A stretch of 64,000 nucleotides of DNA, taken from NCBI GenBank assembly GCA_951812925.1, contig OX638370.1, forward strand, positions 80,210,004-80,274,003, read 5' to 3'. Both the position numbers and the translations under genes were made by a program. This stretch comes from Calliopum simillimum (taxonomy: Eukaryota; Arthropoda; Insecta; Diptera; Lauxaniidae). The notes under the pieces are model-generated. The model made no database searches, was not told the origin of the DNA, and saw only the letters and a list, made by a program, of their open reading frames with translations. Positions 12,102 through 24,482 of the stretch are shown here, piece by piece. The first letter of the stretch is position 1. The number at the start of each line of letters is the position of its first letter.

Positions 12102-12703
12102 CTTTTTGTGTTCGACAAACCCGCACTTGTTTTTGAAAGTGCAGCCTTTTTGTCCAAAGCAACATTTATCTGTGACAGCTCCTCATCAAGAGATTTCAGC
12201 AGCGATGAAGTTGATGTCCAAGCAACAACTCGATTTTCACTTGGCTTGCATCTGCTGCTTCCAGGCGATCCACCCGTTAAAGTGCAACTATTTACATGAC
12301 TTGATATCTGAGATATGGATCCAAAGTATTTTGATTTAATGAGTGGCCCTTTTCTTGATTTTAAATTCAATGCACTTTGGCTGACGGCGGATTGTTGTCG
12401 TTGTAAGTCCGCGCCAGTAAATTTTCGACGTTCCACTAGAAAAGTCGATTTTTGACGATTATTCTCAAATGAACGTCCAACCGAAAAACCTCTCCGCAAA
12501 TAGTCACGCCTATCAGTAGTCGTAGCAGTTGCACTCAGATAGTCTGATGCAGTTGGTCCGGCATCAATAAATGAGCGTTGCTTTCGTATTGCCAATTGTT
12601 GCTGCTGGATGCGACTACGATACGAATTCGTATTCGAATTCTGCTGACTGGACAAATTAGCTGGTGTCTGATCTCGTCGACGATTACCAAGAAACAGAGA
12701 CAT
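12102..12703 (-). CDS. Exon 1 (start) of uncharacterised spliced host gene
   Basis: The ATG at 12703 (MSLFLGNRRRDQTPAN...) has a purine at -3. The open frame upstream of it starts only from a non-ATG codon, so this ATG is chosen. The exon gives 200 codons plus two bases and ends at a donor AAAAG|GTACTT; the frame stays open past it only into Phe/Cys-rich intron. The protein is rich in Ser, Gln and Arg, with an IQQQQLAIRKQRSF segment, a Thr run, and a later part (SLLKSLDEELSQINVALDKK) with amphipathic, possibly coiled-coil character. There is no signal peptide or membrane segment. A DRE-like motif lies about 80 bp upstream. The family is not recognised. Coding status is supported by length, composition and phase-consistent exons 2 and 3. 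Confidence 0.75.
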
Positions 12704-12781
12704 TTCAAATACACAACGATGATGTACACTAAAACTCAATCAGATGAATCGGCTCTTAACGTTTCAAGTGGGTACTAACTC

Positions 12782-12795
12782 TATCGATGTATCGA
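12782..12795 (-). promoter_or_regulatory. DRE-like promoter motif upstream of exon 1
   Basis: TATCGATGTATCGA contains TATCGAT, seven of eight bases of the fly DNA-replication-related element (TATCGATA), followed by a second ATCGA half. It lies 79 bp above the start codon of the minus-strand gene. DREF/DRE sites are typical of TATA-less housekeeping promoters in flies. No TATA box is evident. Confidence 0.4.
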
Positions 12796-13775
12796 GGTAA
12801 ATACGGATAGTTAATTTTGAAGTGCCAATTTCGAATACTCGATGAATAAATAACATGCACAACAACTAGGCAACATGAGAGAAAATAAATAAAATAAAAG
12901 GTTGGGGATCAGATAAACACCCGGCAAAAAATTAGAATTCCACGCAATGTCTATTACGAGTATAATCGTAAATCAATTTCAAGTTATTTTTTTTTTTATT
13001 TATTATATTTTTTTCAGTTAAAATGTTAAACTTTTTTTCAAACTCGAAGATTAATACAAATTTCTTGCCAAAATGATAGATATTGAAATTTTGCAATTTT
13101 ATTTAAATATTTAAATTATAACGAGAACGCAGAGCGGAACTTCCTCAAGTTGAATACAACGACATCCGACTGAATGATTGAGTGATTTCTTGAAACTAAG
13201 CACAATAGGTTAACTAGAAGACTCAGAATGACTATTTTGACTGTTTTGTGAATGAACATAGTTTCTGTCTTCACGTAAAAAAATAAACATACAGGTCGTT
13301 GCTAACGTTATCGCAAATAGTTCATAAACTCTTCAATTTGTTTGATTTCGGTATGGGCCCGTTAAATTTTTTATTGTAGTACGATTTCCCTTTTGCAATC
13401 TGTTTCCTTCATCGTCTATCGAAACCACCCTCGTTGAGTAGCATTCCGTGCTTCGCTACTCCCTTTGGAGCCAATTTCCATAGCTTCAAGTCAACTTAAG
13501 CTCTTGTGTACATGTATATATACTTATTATATTGTATTGAACAAAAAAAAAAAAAACTATACAAATACTATGTACGTCTGCTTTCAGATACTATACCCAT
13601 TTAGAATTGTTTGTATTTGACTTGGTGTTTCCGAACAAATTGATGAAACACTTTAAGCAATATAATCTCAAATTTTGTAACTGGCCATTTTAATACGGTG
13701 TATAGCGAAATAATTTTCTGGTTGTAATACTTTTTGGATTACATAAACTACATAACACGCTTCATTTGTTCTATA
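12796..13775. other. Intergenic upstream of the minus-strand gene
   Basis: No credible coding exon. Contains poly-A/T tracts and unique-looking AT-rich sequence; possible upstream regulatory region but no motif beyond the DRE could be defended. Confidence 0.35.
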
Positions 13776-15008
13776 ATACTGTACTAGTTGAAAATTTGGT
13801 CGGACGGGAAATAGGTCATTCTTACCCAATTTGGTTACGGGGAATTCAGTGGTGTTAACCGTTTTGCTGGATTGGTTCATCGCCCCCATACAAAAAGTTC
13901 AAATCAAAATTTTGTCTAGAAAGTGAATTATCCTTACACAAAAGTGAAAAAATCACTGTTCTTAGGTCTACTAAAAACTATATAACAAAAACAGCAAATA
14001 TAAAAATTAATTTTCGTTAATGACTACGGATAGCAAAACAACAACAACAAGCCATACTATTTTTCAATTGGATCACTACATCCCAAGTTATAAGCCTTTA
14101 ATAAAAGGAAATCTCGCAATAACATACAAAGGCTGTTTCCGGACCGAAAAACTATAAACTTAAAACTTTATTATTCTTACCAATAACAATATTTTATTGC
14201 AAAACTTTCAAGCCTTTGCAGAACAAGATCATATGTGTCGTTAAATATCAAAACTGCCTAAGTCCCTCTATGATATCGTCGGGTTAAAACTACAACTAGA
14301 CATCTACATTTTTTGATATTTTTAGTTAAGTATACAGAAACATGAAGCAAAAATTGTTCTACGCCTCAGACTAGTCGGTTTTTTGAAATGTAGTCCTCAT
14401 CCAATTTTATATAAAGAATAAAAAGCAGAAAACTTCCAAATCCCATACAAAAATCTAATTTCAAAAAACTAAAGAAGCGTTTTTCTCAAAACAACAAAAA
14501 TGTAGATGTCTAGTTGTAGTTTTAACCCGACGATATGTTGGCAAAATAAAATTAATTAAAATCAATTCAGTGAAATTTATTTTATTTTGCCTAAATATCA
14601 GAAAAAGACTTAGGCAGTTTTGATATTTAACGACACATATGGCAAACGACAGTTCTATTCTAGATTTAGTGAATAAACCCACAAATGACTGAGCAAAAAA
14701 TAAAATTTAAAGAAAATTCGGAAGAAATTAACGTTGAAGTATCCAATTTCCAATAAATTGATTAAAAAGATAGCAATTCGAATGCCCATTAATTCATCAT
14801 GAACTAGAAAATATACTTTTGATGGAAAATCATTTCTTTATCAGAAGTTACTAGGAGATTCAGACGAAATTTTGATTTGAACTTTTTGTATGAACCAATC
14901 CAGCAAAACGGTTAGCAGCACTGAATTTCCCGTACACGAATTAGGTAAGAATGACCTATCTCCCGTCAGACCAAAAAAAAAAAAAGGTCCCAAAACTAGT
15001 ACAGTGTA
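13776..15008. repeat. Hairpin element with ACTGTACTAGTT termini (1.23 kb)
   Basis: Inverted repeat centred near 14400. The outer arms share ACTGTACTAGTT and then the complementary blocks at 13797-13910 and 14862-14980. An inner block (ACAACTAGACATCTACAT near 14290 and its complement near 14500) also occurs at 11755-11960, which is a fragment of the same family. Confidence 0.7.
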
Positions 15009-15506
15009 ATTATTGCATTTTTATGACTTTTTAAGCATCATTCTTATGTTGTAAGCATTTTGGACTTTGATGACCCCTAGTGAAGTGAAATTTTCCGAGG
15101 AATATTTTTATAGAATATGTACATTAACCCATTATAACCCAGTTTTTTATAAAAATTGGTCAAAAGACCCATAATATGAAGATATATTGCGCTAAAATGT
15201 TTAAGAAAACCAGTAAAAAACCCAGGATGTAGGCTTTTTTACTGGTGACCTTGGAACAACAAGTTTTATTCAGTATTGTGAAATTTCGAAAATACCACTT
15301 TCGAGCTATAGAGCTGCTGAACGACCCAACCTTAGTTGTGCTTTTCTACACATTAAATGCTATCGATACCGTCTTAGACCGCATCCCAAATTTTGATTTG
15401 AGGGAAAAAATTGGAAAATTGAGGGTATGTATTTTGTAATTTTTCAAGATATGTTTTTAATATCTTTCAAGAAAATAATAATTGGAGCATGTTGAAGTTA
15501 TGTTTA
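15009..15506. other. Intergenic, no gene supported
   Basis: An open frame at 15245-15439 (MTLEQQVLFSIVKFRKYHF...) has reasonable composition but no recognisable domain and no convincing splice context, so it is not called. Confidence 0.35.
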
Positions 15507-15933
15507 CACGGAGAATAATAAGCATCATAATTTTTATTCCATTCGGCGAGTAAACAAATTACAGAAGTTACCTTGCGTATGAATTATTTAATGTGTCCGT
15601 AAAGTAATATTTACAAATAAAATATAGTTAAAAAATAAAGTAATATTTACTCCAAATTGCCTACATTTGACTTTATGTAAAGTAAATAATACTTTCAGCC
15701 AAAAAATGTGTGATCATTTAAAATTTATAATTCTGTTGTAGTAAAAATTATTTGATTTTTTTTCAAGCACAAAAATGAGTGTGATAGTTTTTATTCTACT
15801 CGAGTAAGGTAAATATCATAAAAATATATAATCATTTTGACTTTTATAGTTTTGGTATTTTTAGACAGACATTTGCTTTATATACATATTTTATACCTCT
15901 TCATTATATGCGCCAGTAGCGCAGAAGGATATG

Positions 15934-16583
15934 TAGGGGAGATGTGTGTACCTTTGTCCAAGTGTACCTCGGTCCGAGTGTCGGTTGTCACTCAACAGCT
16001 GCACGCGTACGATAATGTTTTTCTGTGGAATTTTCCACTCATACTGCTGACTGATATTAGTAGATTTCAGACCGTCAAACTGTATGCGTGAGTACAAAGT
16101 GACTGAAAAAGTATTTTTGGTGTGTAAAAATTAGTTTTTGGAGTAAACTACGAAACGTTTTGTGAGAAACTTACTTGAAATATTTCAGTTTTACAACATC
16201 AGGAAGGAAGTTTAGTTATTGTTTTAAGCTTTTTGTGTGTTTAAGGTGTATTTTCATTAATATATGTTGTGGTAGTTGACAGTTTTTAATACATGCTGTC
16301 TGTGTGTACCTTGGAGCTATGTTTATTGTCCAGCGAGCCTTTTTCGATGCGCATCCAGGAAGCCATAACCGCCTTTCAATATAATATTATTATTAATATT
16401 TAGGTAATTAATGTATTTCATTGTAACCATTTTTGTTTAGTTAATTGTTGTTTTCTAAATGGACATTTTTGTGATATAATTTTTATTTATGATTTACTTT
16501 TTTTTTATTAAAGAAATGTTACTTTTGATTCTAGCACATTAAAAAAATTTAATAGCGGACCAAGGTACACACATCTCCCCTAT
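15934..16583. mobile_element. TA-target element, GGGGAGATGTGTGTACC termini (copy 1)
   Basis: Ends TA-GGGGAGATGTGTGTACC and GGTACACACATCTCCCC-TA. The flanks ATG/TCTAC rejoin as ATGTATCTAC in the related repeat at 39730, so an unoccupied site exists and the duplication is TA. The second copy is at 52082-52964. No transposase ORF; non-autonomous Tc1/mariner-like by target preference. Confidence 0.8.
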
Positions 16584-16782
16584 CTACTTATCCCACGGAC
16601 GGCCCGGGTTTGTATCCTAGTGTGGTCAGTTCGTTTTTTTTTTGTTTGTTTTTTTTTTTTGTTATTTGAACTTCACAGTAAGGTAAATATTACAATTTTT
16701 TTCAAAAAAATTACTAGCAAGCATACATACTAAATTGACTTAAGCAGTAAGGTGAAATTTACTTCAGTGGGGAGTTGTCACT

Positions 16783-17433
16783 GGAGGTACTCAAAAGCGG
16801 CCAAAAAAATAGCGGCCAACAAAAAGGGGCCAAAAAATAGCGGCCAAATAAAAAAGGGGCCAAATACAAAAAGGGGCCAAAAAATAGCGGCCAAATAAAA
16901 AAGGGGCCAAAAATGGTTAAAGTGTTAAATTATCATTATTTTGTTAAAAATCAAAGACATTAGGTAAAATAGTAAAGTAAATTGACAAATTGTGTAAATA
17001 ATAAATGGAAATGGAAAAAGTTAGTTAAGAAGTACAATGAAGTTAATTATAGTGAATGTGATTGCTGACATTATTAAAGTATTCGTAAATTTCAGCATGA
17101 GTGAGATCTTCAGTTACCCATTTGGGTTCAAATCCAGAAACTACAGTCTGGAGGCGAATGTTAGCTTCACTATAATTAACTTCATTGTACTTCTTAACCA
17201 ACTTTTTCCATTTATTATTTACACAATTTGTCAATTTACTTTACTATTTTACCTAATGTCTTTGATTTTTAACAAAATAATGATAATTTAACACTTTGAC
17301 CATTTTTGGCCCCTTTTTTATTTGGTCACTATTTTTTGGCAGCTTTTTGTATTTGGCCCCTTTTTTTCTTTGGCCGCTTTTTTTTGGCCGCTATTTTTGG
17401 GCCCCTTTTTTTTGGCCGCTTTTGAGTGGAACC
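16783..17433. mobile_element. Foldback-like element with internally repetitive arms and 9-bp TSD
   Basis: Flanked by GTTGTCACT at 16774-16782 and 17434-17442. The related repeat at 39911 has this string once, so it is a true 9-bp target duplication. Both arms contain ACTCAAAAGCGGCC followed by tandem A-rich GGGGCCAAAAA / AGCGGCCAAA units. An inner inverted repeat includes TTCACTATAATTAACTTC. Long, internally repetitive arms with a 9-bp duplication match the known Foldback (FB) class of fly elements; no transposase is present. Confidence 0.78.
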
Positions 17434-17467
17434 GTTGTCACTATTCTGAGAAATAAAGTAGCAAGTA

Positions 17468-18170
17468 CTATTTTTTTTGTCCGTGTGGATTCGCATTTTT
17501 GAAATAAAAATTTTCATTATTGCTATTGCACCATTCTATGGTGGCTCTAAAGCAGTAAGAGGTTGCTAAATCAGGCCAGAACATAAAAGTACCCCCGTGC
17601 TCACGAATAAATGGCAAAAGCCTTCTCTCATGGTATTCATTAAAATAAATTTTCGAGTTAAATGTGCCCTGTGTTACAAAAAGCTGCTTATGCATATGGT
17701 CTACCAAACCATATACTGCTTGGGAAATTTTGTGATTTTTATTTTTTTTTTTAATTTGCTCTGTACCTGCCCCTTCTCTGAACTGGTATGAAATTCGTGT
17801 CCAGTTAGCTGTTTGAAATCTGCTTAATGTATGTTCCCTTACCTAACATAACATACGCTATGGACCTAGTTGGTCTATGTGAGGTTTTTGTTCACGCAAT
17901 TACCGCCACCCTAACCTATGTTTCATCGTTCATTATGCAGCAGTCAAACTGCTTCAACGGTTTTTCATCGGAACGGTCTGTTACTTTTTGAACACTGTAG
18001 GTCTGCAGCTTACTTTTTTTTTTTGTCTTTGTATAGAAGATTTTGAGGTGCCTGCCCTGGCAGCCATATCTCGTAATGAAGTGTTGAAATTCTACTTAAA
18101 AAGGTCCTTCACTTTTTCCACCAATTGTGGGTCTATACCGGCTTTTCTACCTTAGGTGGCTTACTTGAGA
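17468..18170 (-). pseudogene. Decayed Tc1/mariner-superfamily transposase
   Basis: Minus-strand pieces in transposase order are visible. Near 18150-18020 is an HTH-like stretch (GIDPQLVEKVKDLFK, stop, NFNTSLRDMAARAGTSKSS). Near 17950-17930 is CIMNDET followed by a stop, at the place of the first catalytic Asp block. At 17707-17468 is an open segment with LLPFIREHGGTFMFWPDLA and ANP, the second-Asp region of Tc1/mariner-type enzymes. Stops and frame changes separate the parts. The 3' end is lost beside the repeat ending at 17485. Confidence 0.65.
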
Positions 18171-18589
18171 AATGTTTGGCCCCAAGAAAGAATTAATGTA
18201 TTCCTCATAAAACGCTCCATAGCAGGAAATGTGGCAATGAGGAGTTGAGGACATTAAATACTACATACATAATATGTATTACATGGCATCAACATTTTAA
18301 TTTTTTCCATTAGGGTACTTGAACGTATCGGCTCCAATCAGCTAAAAAACAGTTGTTTTTTTTATAGCGTTATAGCGAAATTGCTCTCTTTTGTTTTTGT
18401 TGCACTACAGTCAAAGCTGCTTGCTGTTCGTGTGCCACATTTAAAAGTCTTGTGAACCGAAAACACGAAGGCACCACCTACACCACCTAACGCGCCCTTG
18501 CAGGACGTCTATATTCTCATAGTATTTGTTTACATTTCTACACGCGGAGTTGTACATACTTAAAAGTTTATAACCTACATACTTCAGCA
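18171..18589. other. Intergenic, no gene seen
   Basis: Short AT-rich interval between the transposase relic and the start of the tandem duplication. No open frame or RNA gene supported. Confidence 0.35.
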
Positions 18590-19417
18590 CCGGTACCATA
18601 CATAGTATTTAGGTGTGGTAGGATCCTTTTGCCAAAAAATTAAAAATAAAAATAAAGGAATAATGGAATAATAATAATAAACGTGTCGCTCCGCTGGATG
18701 TCGTTTATGTTTTGTTAATATAAATAGTTTTGCTCGTAATGTAAGTACTTGTCAGATACCTAACTCACTCTATTACTCAAACTTTATTTTTTATTTGTTT
18801 GAGGTTAAATTTCAATATGGGTCAGCCAGTATTGGTCGTTTCTAAAACCTAACATTTCAATTTATTATCTTATTATCTTATGTTAGTCAGAAGTATAAGA
18901 AGACAAGTCCGATATAGCAATTAATACTCAAGGCTTTTGCAGAAATAAAGTACCCTGAGTGTAGCCACATTAGCAAACTGTAGTCCTTTATAATATGTAT
19001 AAAGATCTTATCTTACGAGTATTATAGAAAGAAATCAGCAAAGAGCTTTGAAGCAGCAGCACTTATGCATTTTCTTATTCTTAATATACTGCAAACCTTC
19101 CACATTAACCCTTTATATCCGAAATTACTTTTCCTAAGCTTCATTGAATGCTGTGTGTCATTGGCTTTGTTCAAATTAAATGATATTTAATTTTGATAGT
19201 ACATTTTTGATAAATTACAATGGAACCTCGATTATTGTTTCGTTTTGATTCAGCCCTTCGGTTTAAAAAAAACTATAACATATTGAAAATGTTTCATTTA
19301 TTATCGTCAGGAGGGGTGAATGCATAGAAGGTGTGTGTGGTCAAACGATTTCGATGACATTTTGCAGTATGTTAGTATCGATTACGGGAAGGCTTACATG
19401 CAAAAAATTGAGGTGCA

Positions 19418-20764
19418 TAAAGTGAGCTATGCAGGTGTGACGAATTTCGATGTTTTTTGTTTGGGAATTTCGAGCTATTTTCGAGCTTTTCAACAATAAT
19501 TTCGAGCTGTCTGGGAAATTTTCCATTTTCCGGAAAAGCGGAAAAATTGTTCTGCATAGCTAAGTTTATTTTTTCAGCCAGACGAATCCGCGGGAAGAGT
19601 AAGCGATGAAATCTTTTTACGCAGGAATTTTGAGCTACTTTCGAGCTAATTTTGAGCTAGAAGCATTTTCCGGAAAACTCCCAATTTTCCCGGAAAATCC
19701 CCAAAAAACTTTTTTTATGGCTAACTTTATTTTTTTCAGCCAGACGAATCCGCGGGAACAGTAAGGAATGAAATCTTTTAACGCAGGAATTTCGAGCTAC
19801 TTTCGAGCTGACCTTGAATGAGGTATTTTATTTAAATTTCCCCGGAAAATCACAAAAAACTAAAATTTTTTTTTTCCCCCTGTGTTATGTCCGCATATTA
19901 TTATTATTATGTCCGAAAGTTTTTCGCGGATCAGCCTATAATATATCCAACACCTAGTTTGCTAGCCACAGAAATTTTACATAAGAGTAGGGGTAAGTGG
20001 GCGGCCTGCGGCCGCAGCTCAGGATTTAAAACTCCCAAAAATCCAACACCGGCTTCGCGGCGGCCTTCGGCCGCGGATCAGTCGGTATTATATCCAATAA
20101 TTTGCGGACATAACACCCATTTACGAAATGGGGATTATGTCATGGCACCGCCATACAAAGAGATTTTTTGGGATTTTCCGGGAAAGTTTGGGGTTTTCCG
20201 GAAAACACTTTTTGTTTTTGATGAGCTCGAAACTAGCTCCAAATTCGTGTGTTAAATGATATGATCGCGAAATATTCTCATGGGTTCGTCTGGCTGAAAA
20301 AATAAAGCAAGCCCTTAAAAATTTTTTTCGAATTTTCCGGGGAAATTTAAGGAAAACAGTTCAGTCAAGGTCAGCTCGAAAGTAGCTCGAAATTCCTGCA
20401 TTAAAAGATTTCATCCCTTACTATTCCCGCGGATTCGCCTGGCTGAAAAAAATAAAGTTAGCCATAAAAAATTTTTTTTGGGGATTTTCCGGGAAAATTG
20501 GGAGTTTTCCGGAAAATGCTTTTAGCTCAAAATTAGCTCGAAAGTAGCTCAAAATTCCTGCGTAAAAAGATTTCATCGCTAACTCTTCCCGCGGATTCGT
20601 CTGGCTGAAAAAATAAACTCAGCTATGCAGAACAATTTTTCCGCTTTTCCGGAAAATGGAAAATTTCCCAGACAGCTCGAAATTATTGTTGAAAAGCTCG
20701 AAAATAGCTCGAAATTCCCAAACAAAAAACATCGAAATTCGTCACACCTGCATAGCTCACTTTA
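19418..20764. mobile_element. TA-flanked hairpin element unique to unit 1 (1.35 kb)
   Basis: Inverted repeat centred near 20090 with ends TAAAGTGAGCTATGCAGG and CCTGCATAGCTCACTTTA. Arms contain repeated TTTCGAGCT and TTTTCCGGAAAA motifs. It is missing at the matching place in unit 2 (about 56835), so it either inserted after the duplication or was lost from unit 2. Open frames inside are palindrome arms. Confidence 0.75.
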
Positions 20765-21454
20765 GAGACCTAAAAAATTGGAGATAACACGCCCCTTAAA
20801 AAAAATTCAACACATATCAGATACTTAAACAGATAGATGGATTTTGACACCAGCATTAGATAGATTATGTTTCAAAACCTATGGAACAAGTCTTAAGTCA
20901 AAATATCTAAAAGTGTCGATGGGGCAGAAGAGAACTCAGGCGACGATTTATAAGAACTTGAATTTTATTATTATTATTTCTTTATTAATTGCAATAAAAA
21001 TTATAACTAATAATTTACATAAGCACTAGCTGCCAGGGCTATCGGCTTTTGAATTTTGTTATTTATTTGTAAATAAGTACTTCAAACTTTTCAGATTTTT
21101 CGATATTCTTATTTTCTCTTTGTATTTTTCTTGTCTGAATTTTGTTTATTCCTTAATTATTTACAAAGTGTATCATATAGAAAGTGCTCTGATTTTAATA
21201 CACAAAGTAAGCTAGTACGAAAGTCATTCGAAGTAATAATAGATTTTATATAATATTTTTCCGAGTGCTCTGCTCACTTTTTACTTGAAAATTTTAAATT
21301 TGTTATTAAAAAAATTTAAAAACAAATCAAAACATATTTTTCTGTCTTTTCCTGCATAAAACTCGCAATCGGGCACACCACCAATTTCATAAAACTTACA
21401 CCATATATAAATAAATATAAATTACTTAGAATCATAAAGGTTAAGATAATATTT

Positions 21455-21625
21455 CTAAAACTTTCTATAATCCTTATAGTTAATATATCCACTGACAGCA
21501 GCAGCTGGCTCTTTATTTATGTGCCAAACAGATTGTAAGCCATATTCACCAACATCAAGCGGCATAAAACTTAAATATCTTGATTCAAAGAGCTCTAAGT
21601 TTTTTAATGTCATATAAGAACCAGC
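21455..21625 (-). pseudogene. DUF1091 gene, unit-1 copy: exon 3
   Basis: Acceptor TTTCAAATAG then 56 codons and a TAG stop: AGSYMTLKNLELFESRY, then LSFMPLDVGEYGLQSVW and a C-terminal YINYKDYRKF. This is the C-terminal third of a DUF1091 domain (P-x-GEY-x-L pattern). Its length (171 nt) equals that of the unit-2 copy and the frame is intact with few changes. It is entered in phase 0 from the GAG|GTACCT donor at 24483. The gene is non-functional as a whole because exon 2 is split by a retrotransposon. Confidence 0.75.
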
Positions 21626-22084
21626 CTATTTGAAAGAAATTAAGTTGATGTAACGAATAAAAGGAGTATTATTTTGTATATGTAAGTAAGTACATCGAAC
21701 TGGGTAGCCAAACAAATTTATCTAATAACCATTGAAATACTTATGTGTCGTTCATTTGAATAGTGGTGAAGTCCATTCCGCAAAAGTAATAATATGAATG
21801 ACTCACATTTTGCTACAAATGAGGAAAATTGATGTGTATGACATTACTTTTGCGGACTTGGACTTACACCACTATTCAAATGAGTGACACATATTCTCCA
21901 TGGCTTATTGTTTAACTCTTTATAAAATATTTTGACTCTGGTGAAAACTTTAATAAGGATATCAATTTTTTGGATCAAAAACACAATATGTGTATGGAAG
22001 CTCAAAACTTTTGAATAAGATATACATATTTCTTTCGTCAAAAAAGTGTTGTATTTCTTAACATATGTAGTTTGGTTTTAGCTC

Positions 22085-23135
22085 GACACAGTTAGTTCGG
22101 CGTTTTTCCAATTTTTTTATTTCTTTCAAATACAATATTTTCTCATGGCCTTAAAATAGTATTTTTTTTTTCAGTAATGACTTTTCATTCGACCTTAATC
22201 TCTTACCACCCAGCCATTTCTTCACGCCTGGGGACAGAATATAGTCTCTGGTGAAAACTTTAGTAAGGACATAATTTTTTTGGATCAAAAACACAATGTG
22301 TGACTGGAAGTTCAAAAGAATAAAATATATTATTTTCGGCAAAAAAGTGTATACGTAGCTTTCTTTTAGCTGGATACAGTTAGTTCGGCGTTTTTCCATT
22401 TTTTTTTATTTCTTCCAAATACAAGGTTTTCTCATGACCCTTTAAACAGAATTTTTTTTTCAGTAATGACTTTTTCATTCGACCCTTATCTCTTACCACC
22501 CAGCCATTTTTTCAGGCCTGGGTACAGGAAATAGTCGCAAGGGGCTACATCTAAAGAATATGTTGGATGGGCTAGCAGTTCGTAGCCCAATTTATGAGTT
22601 TTTGCCATGGTGACTACAAACGTGTTCAGCTTCTTTGTGGCACGTTTTCTCAGAGAAACCCACTATCTTGGAAATTTCTTAATTTCTAGTGTATGTCTTG
22701 TGATGAATCCATGTTTTATCCACAATAACAAAACGTAGCAAAAACTTATTCGGATTGTGCCGAACTTCCTTTTGAAGTAGTCATGCGCAAATATTCATGT
22801 AACATAAAATTTGATGTACCCTCACAGCTAAAAAGCCTACAGCCTAAGTCACCTCTCGCACTTTCAATCCCCAATCATCCAATATCATTCCATGTATTTT
22901 GTCGATGATTTCTGCCCTGACGACTTCTTTTGGACGAATTAAATGTTCGACGTCACGACTACAAGGGAACTCAGTAAACCACTTCTAAACCATTGAAATT
23001 GATGGTGCAGAGTCCCTACTTTTTTAATATAGTCTTTCCTTGGTTTCGGTGATAGTTTTTGCAAAAAACAATGCTAATATGCAATAGAAATTTACTTTTT
23101 TCCATTTCCTTTCAAATTTTCGAGGTTGTCTGCTT
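22085..23135 (-). pseudogene. Mariner transposase relic (unit 1)
   Basis: Counterpart of the unit-2 relic at 58940-59475. It keeps the reverse-strand signature of a mariner C-terminal region (HPAYS..VAPCDY..., then KKWLGGKR..SNE) around 22610-22160 and the HTH-side fragment further right, with many frame disruptions. The segment containing CTGGTGAAAACTTTA is present twice (about 21936 and 22248), an internal duplication absent from unit 2. Confidence 0.65.
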
Positions 23136-24482
23136 TCAATGGCTGTCAAACACCAGCTCGCTCAAAATTTCCTAATGATATATTTATAAATGACTGTTGG
23201 ATTTAAAACAGCGCTTTCGAACCGGGCACTTTCCAAAATGTTGGGCAATCTTGGTCACTTTCAAAATCTTGTTTGGGCACCCAGTTTTTGTTCAGCTACA
23301 AAAATTAAATCCTCAGAGCCTGGGAGAGAGCGTTGTTCTCTGTTTAACTTATTTCCAAATATTTGAATTGGCAAATGTTTAAAGGGCGGAAGTCATGAAT
23401 TATGACATAAGTATTAGTTTTTCTTGGAAATTCCTCACGCGAGAGGATAGGCCTATCGTCTTGTGTTATAAGGAAGCCTGAAAAAATTTCCCTTTATCTC
23501 TACAGCCTCTTGAAATATCAGTTTTTTGTTAAAAGGGCGGAGTTAATGTCTATTTAGCTTCATGAAATTTTAATAAAAATAAAACTGGATATAATTTGGG
23601 CGAAGCTTTAGTGTCATACAATCAAATGTTTTTTAAAACTTTTCAAAAGTGGCGGAGATATAAGTACATAGGGCATAGAATTTTTTTTTTTTTTTTGGAA
23701 AGCTATAACTTTAGTTCTACTTATCGAATTTTAAGATTTATGATGTGGAACCATTTGCTTTGTAAATTCCACATTAGCCAAAAATATACCAAAACAAATT
23801 GTTTTCTCTAATTTTACACTTTAATTTTTTGTCCAACAAGTAGTTATAAGTGTAGTCTGTAAATCCTCCAAGCTTTAGCGTGAAACCACCTGTCGTTCTC
23901 CAGAAAACAAATGATAAATGTTAAAAAATGTCGCAAAACTAATATTGTATGTATGTAGGACTTTTCATTTTTGTTTTCACTTTTCCCAGGAATTTAAACT
24001 CTGCAAGCATTGAAATTCCTCGTTATATGTATGTTCAAAGGGCGGAAGTTAGCTGTGTTGCAATGGTAATGACTCCCACAAAATAATGAAATATGAATAA
24101 AAAATTGGTTGTTTTGGAACCATTAGAATGATTGCAAAATTTTTAGACATAAAATGTTTCATTTAACACAAAATTATAGCAATAGGAACGTTTTTTCAGT
24201 TTTCCGCCCTTTTAACATTTGCCGATTTATTTGTGATGACAAAATTGACGAAAACGACGGGGAGTAGAGTTACTATCCAAAAACGTTTGATGCAGAACGT
24301 AGAAATTATTTATATACTATTTTTGTGAATTTATTATTATTTTTTTCGCATTATGTTGCAAAACAAAAAAGTTTTTCCATACAAATATTGTGATTTTAAC
24401 CAGAAAAAAAAAAAAAAAATTACGAGAGTCAACCAGAACAATTTTTTTTTTTGGCGTCCCATTATAATGTATAAATAGGTAC
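23136..24482. other. Intron and repeat-derived sequence of unit 1
   Basis: Lies in intron 2 of the interrupted DUF1091 gene. Contains AAGGGCGGA(A/G)TT motifs repeated near 23381, 23533 and 24038 and a poly-A tract near 24405. No gene seen. Confidence 0.35.

Larger units (their letters stand above)
15507..17485. mobile_element. CACGGAGAAAAAT-ended repeat carrying a tRNA-like SINE, with two nested insertions
   Basis: Starts CACGGAGAATAATAAGCATC and ends near GTCCGTG. It matches the copies at 39078-40880 and 61903-63000, but here it is split by the TA element at 15934-16583 and the Foldback-like element at 16783-17433. The tRNA-like segment (CGCCAGTAGCGCAGAAGG, then GGGTTTGTATCC across the insertion) is degenerate. 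Confidence 0.6.

Noticed and set aside
15245..15439. 64-aa plus-strand frame
   Set aside because: Composition plausible but no family, no splice context, single small ORF in repeat-rich DNA.
16790..17430. Spaced GGCC repeats considered as a CRISPR-like or microsatellite array
   Set aside because: Units are part of inverted arms of an element with a 9-bp target duplication; eukaryotic context.
19372..20255. Open frames with repeated peptides
   Set aside because: Products of the TTTCGAGCT-rich hairpin element, low-complexity and strand-symmetric.
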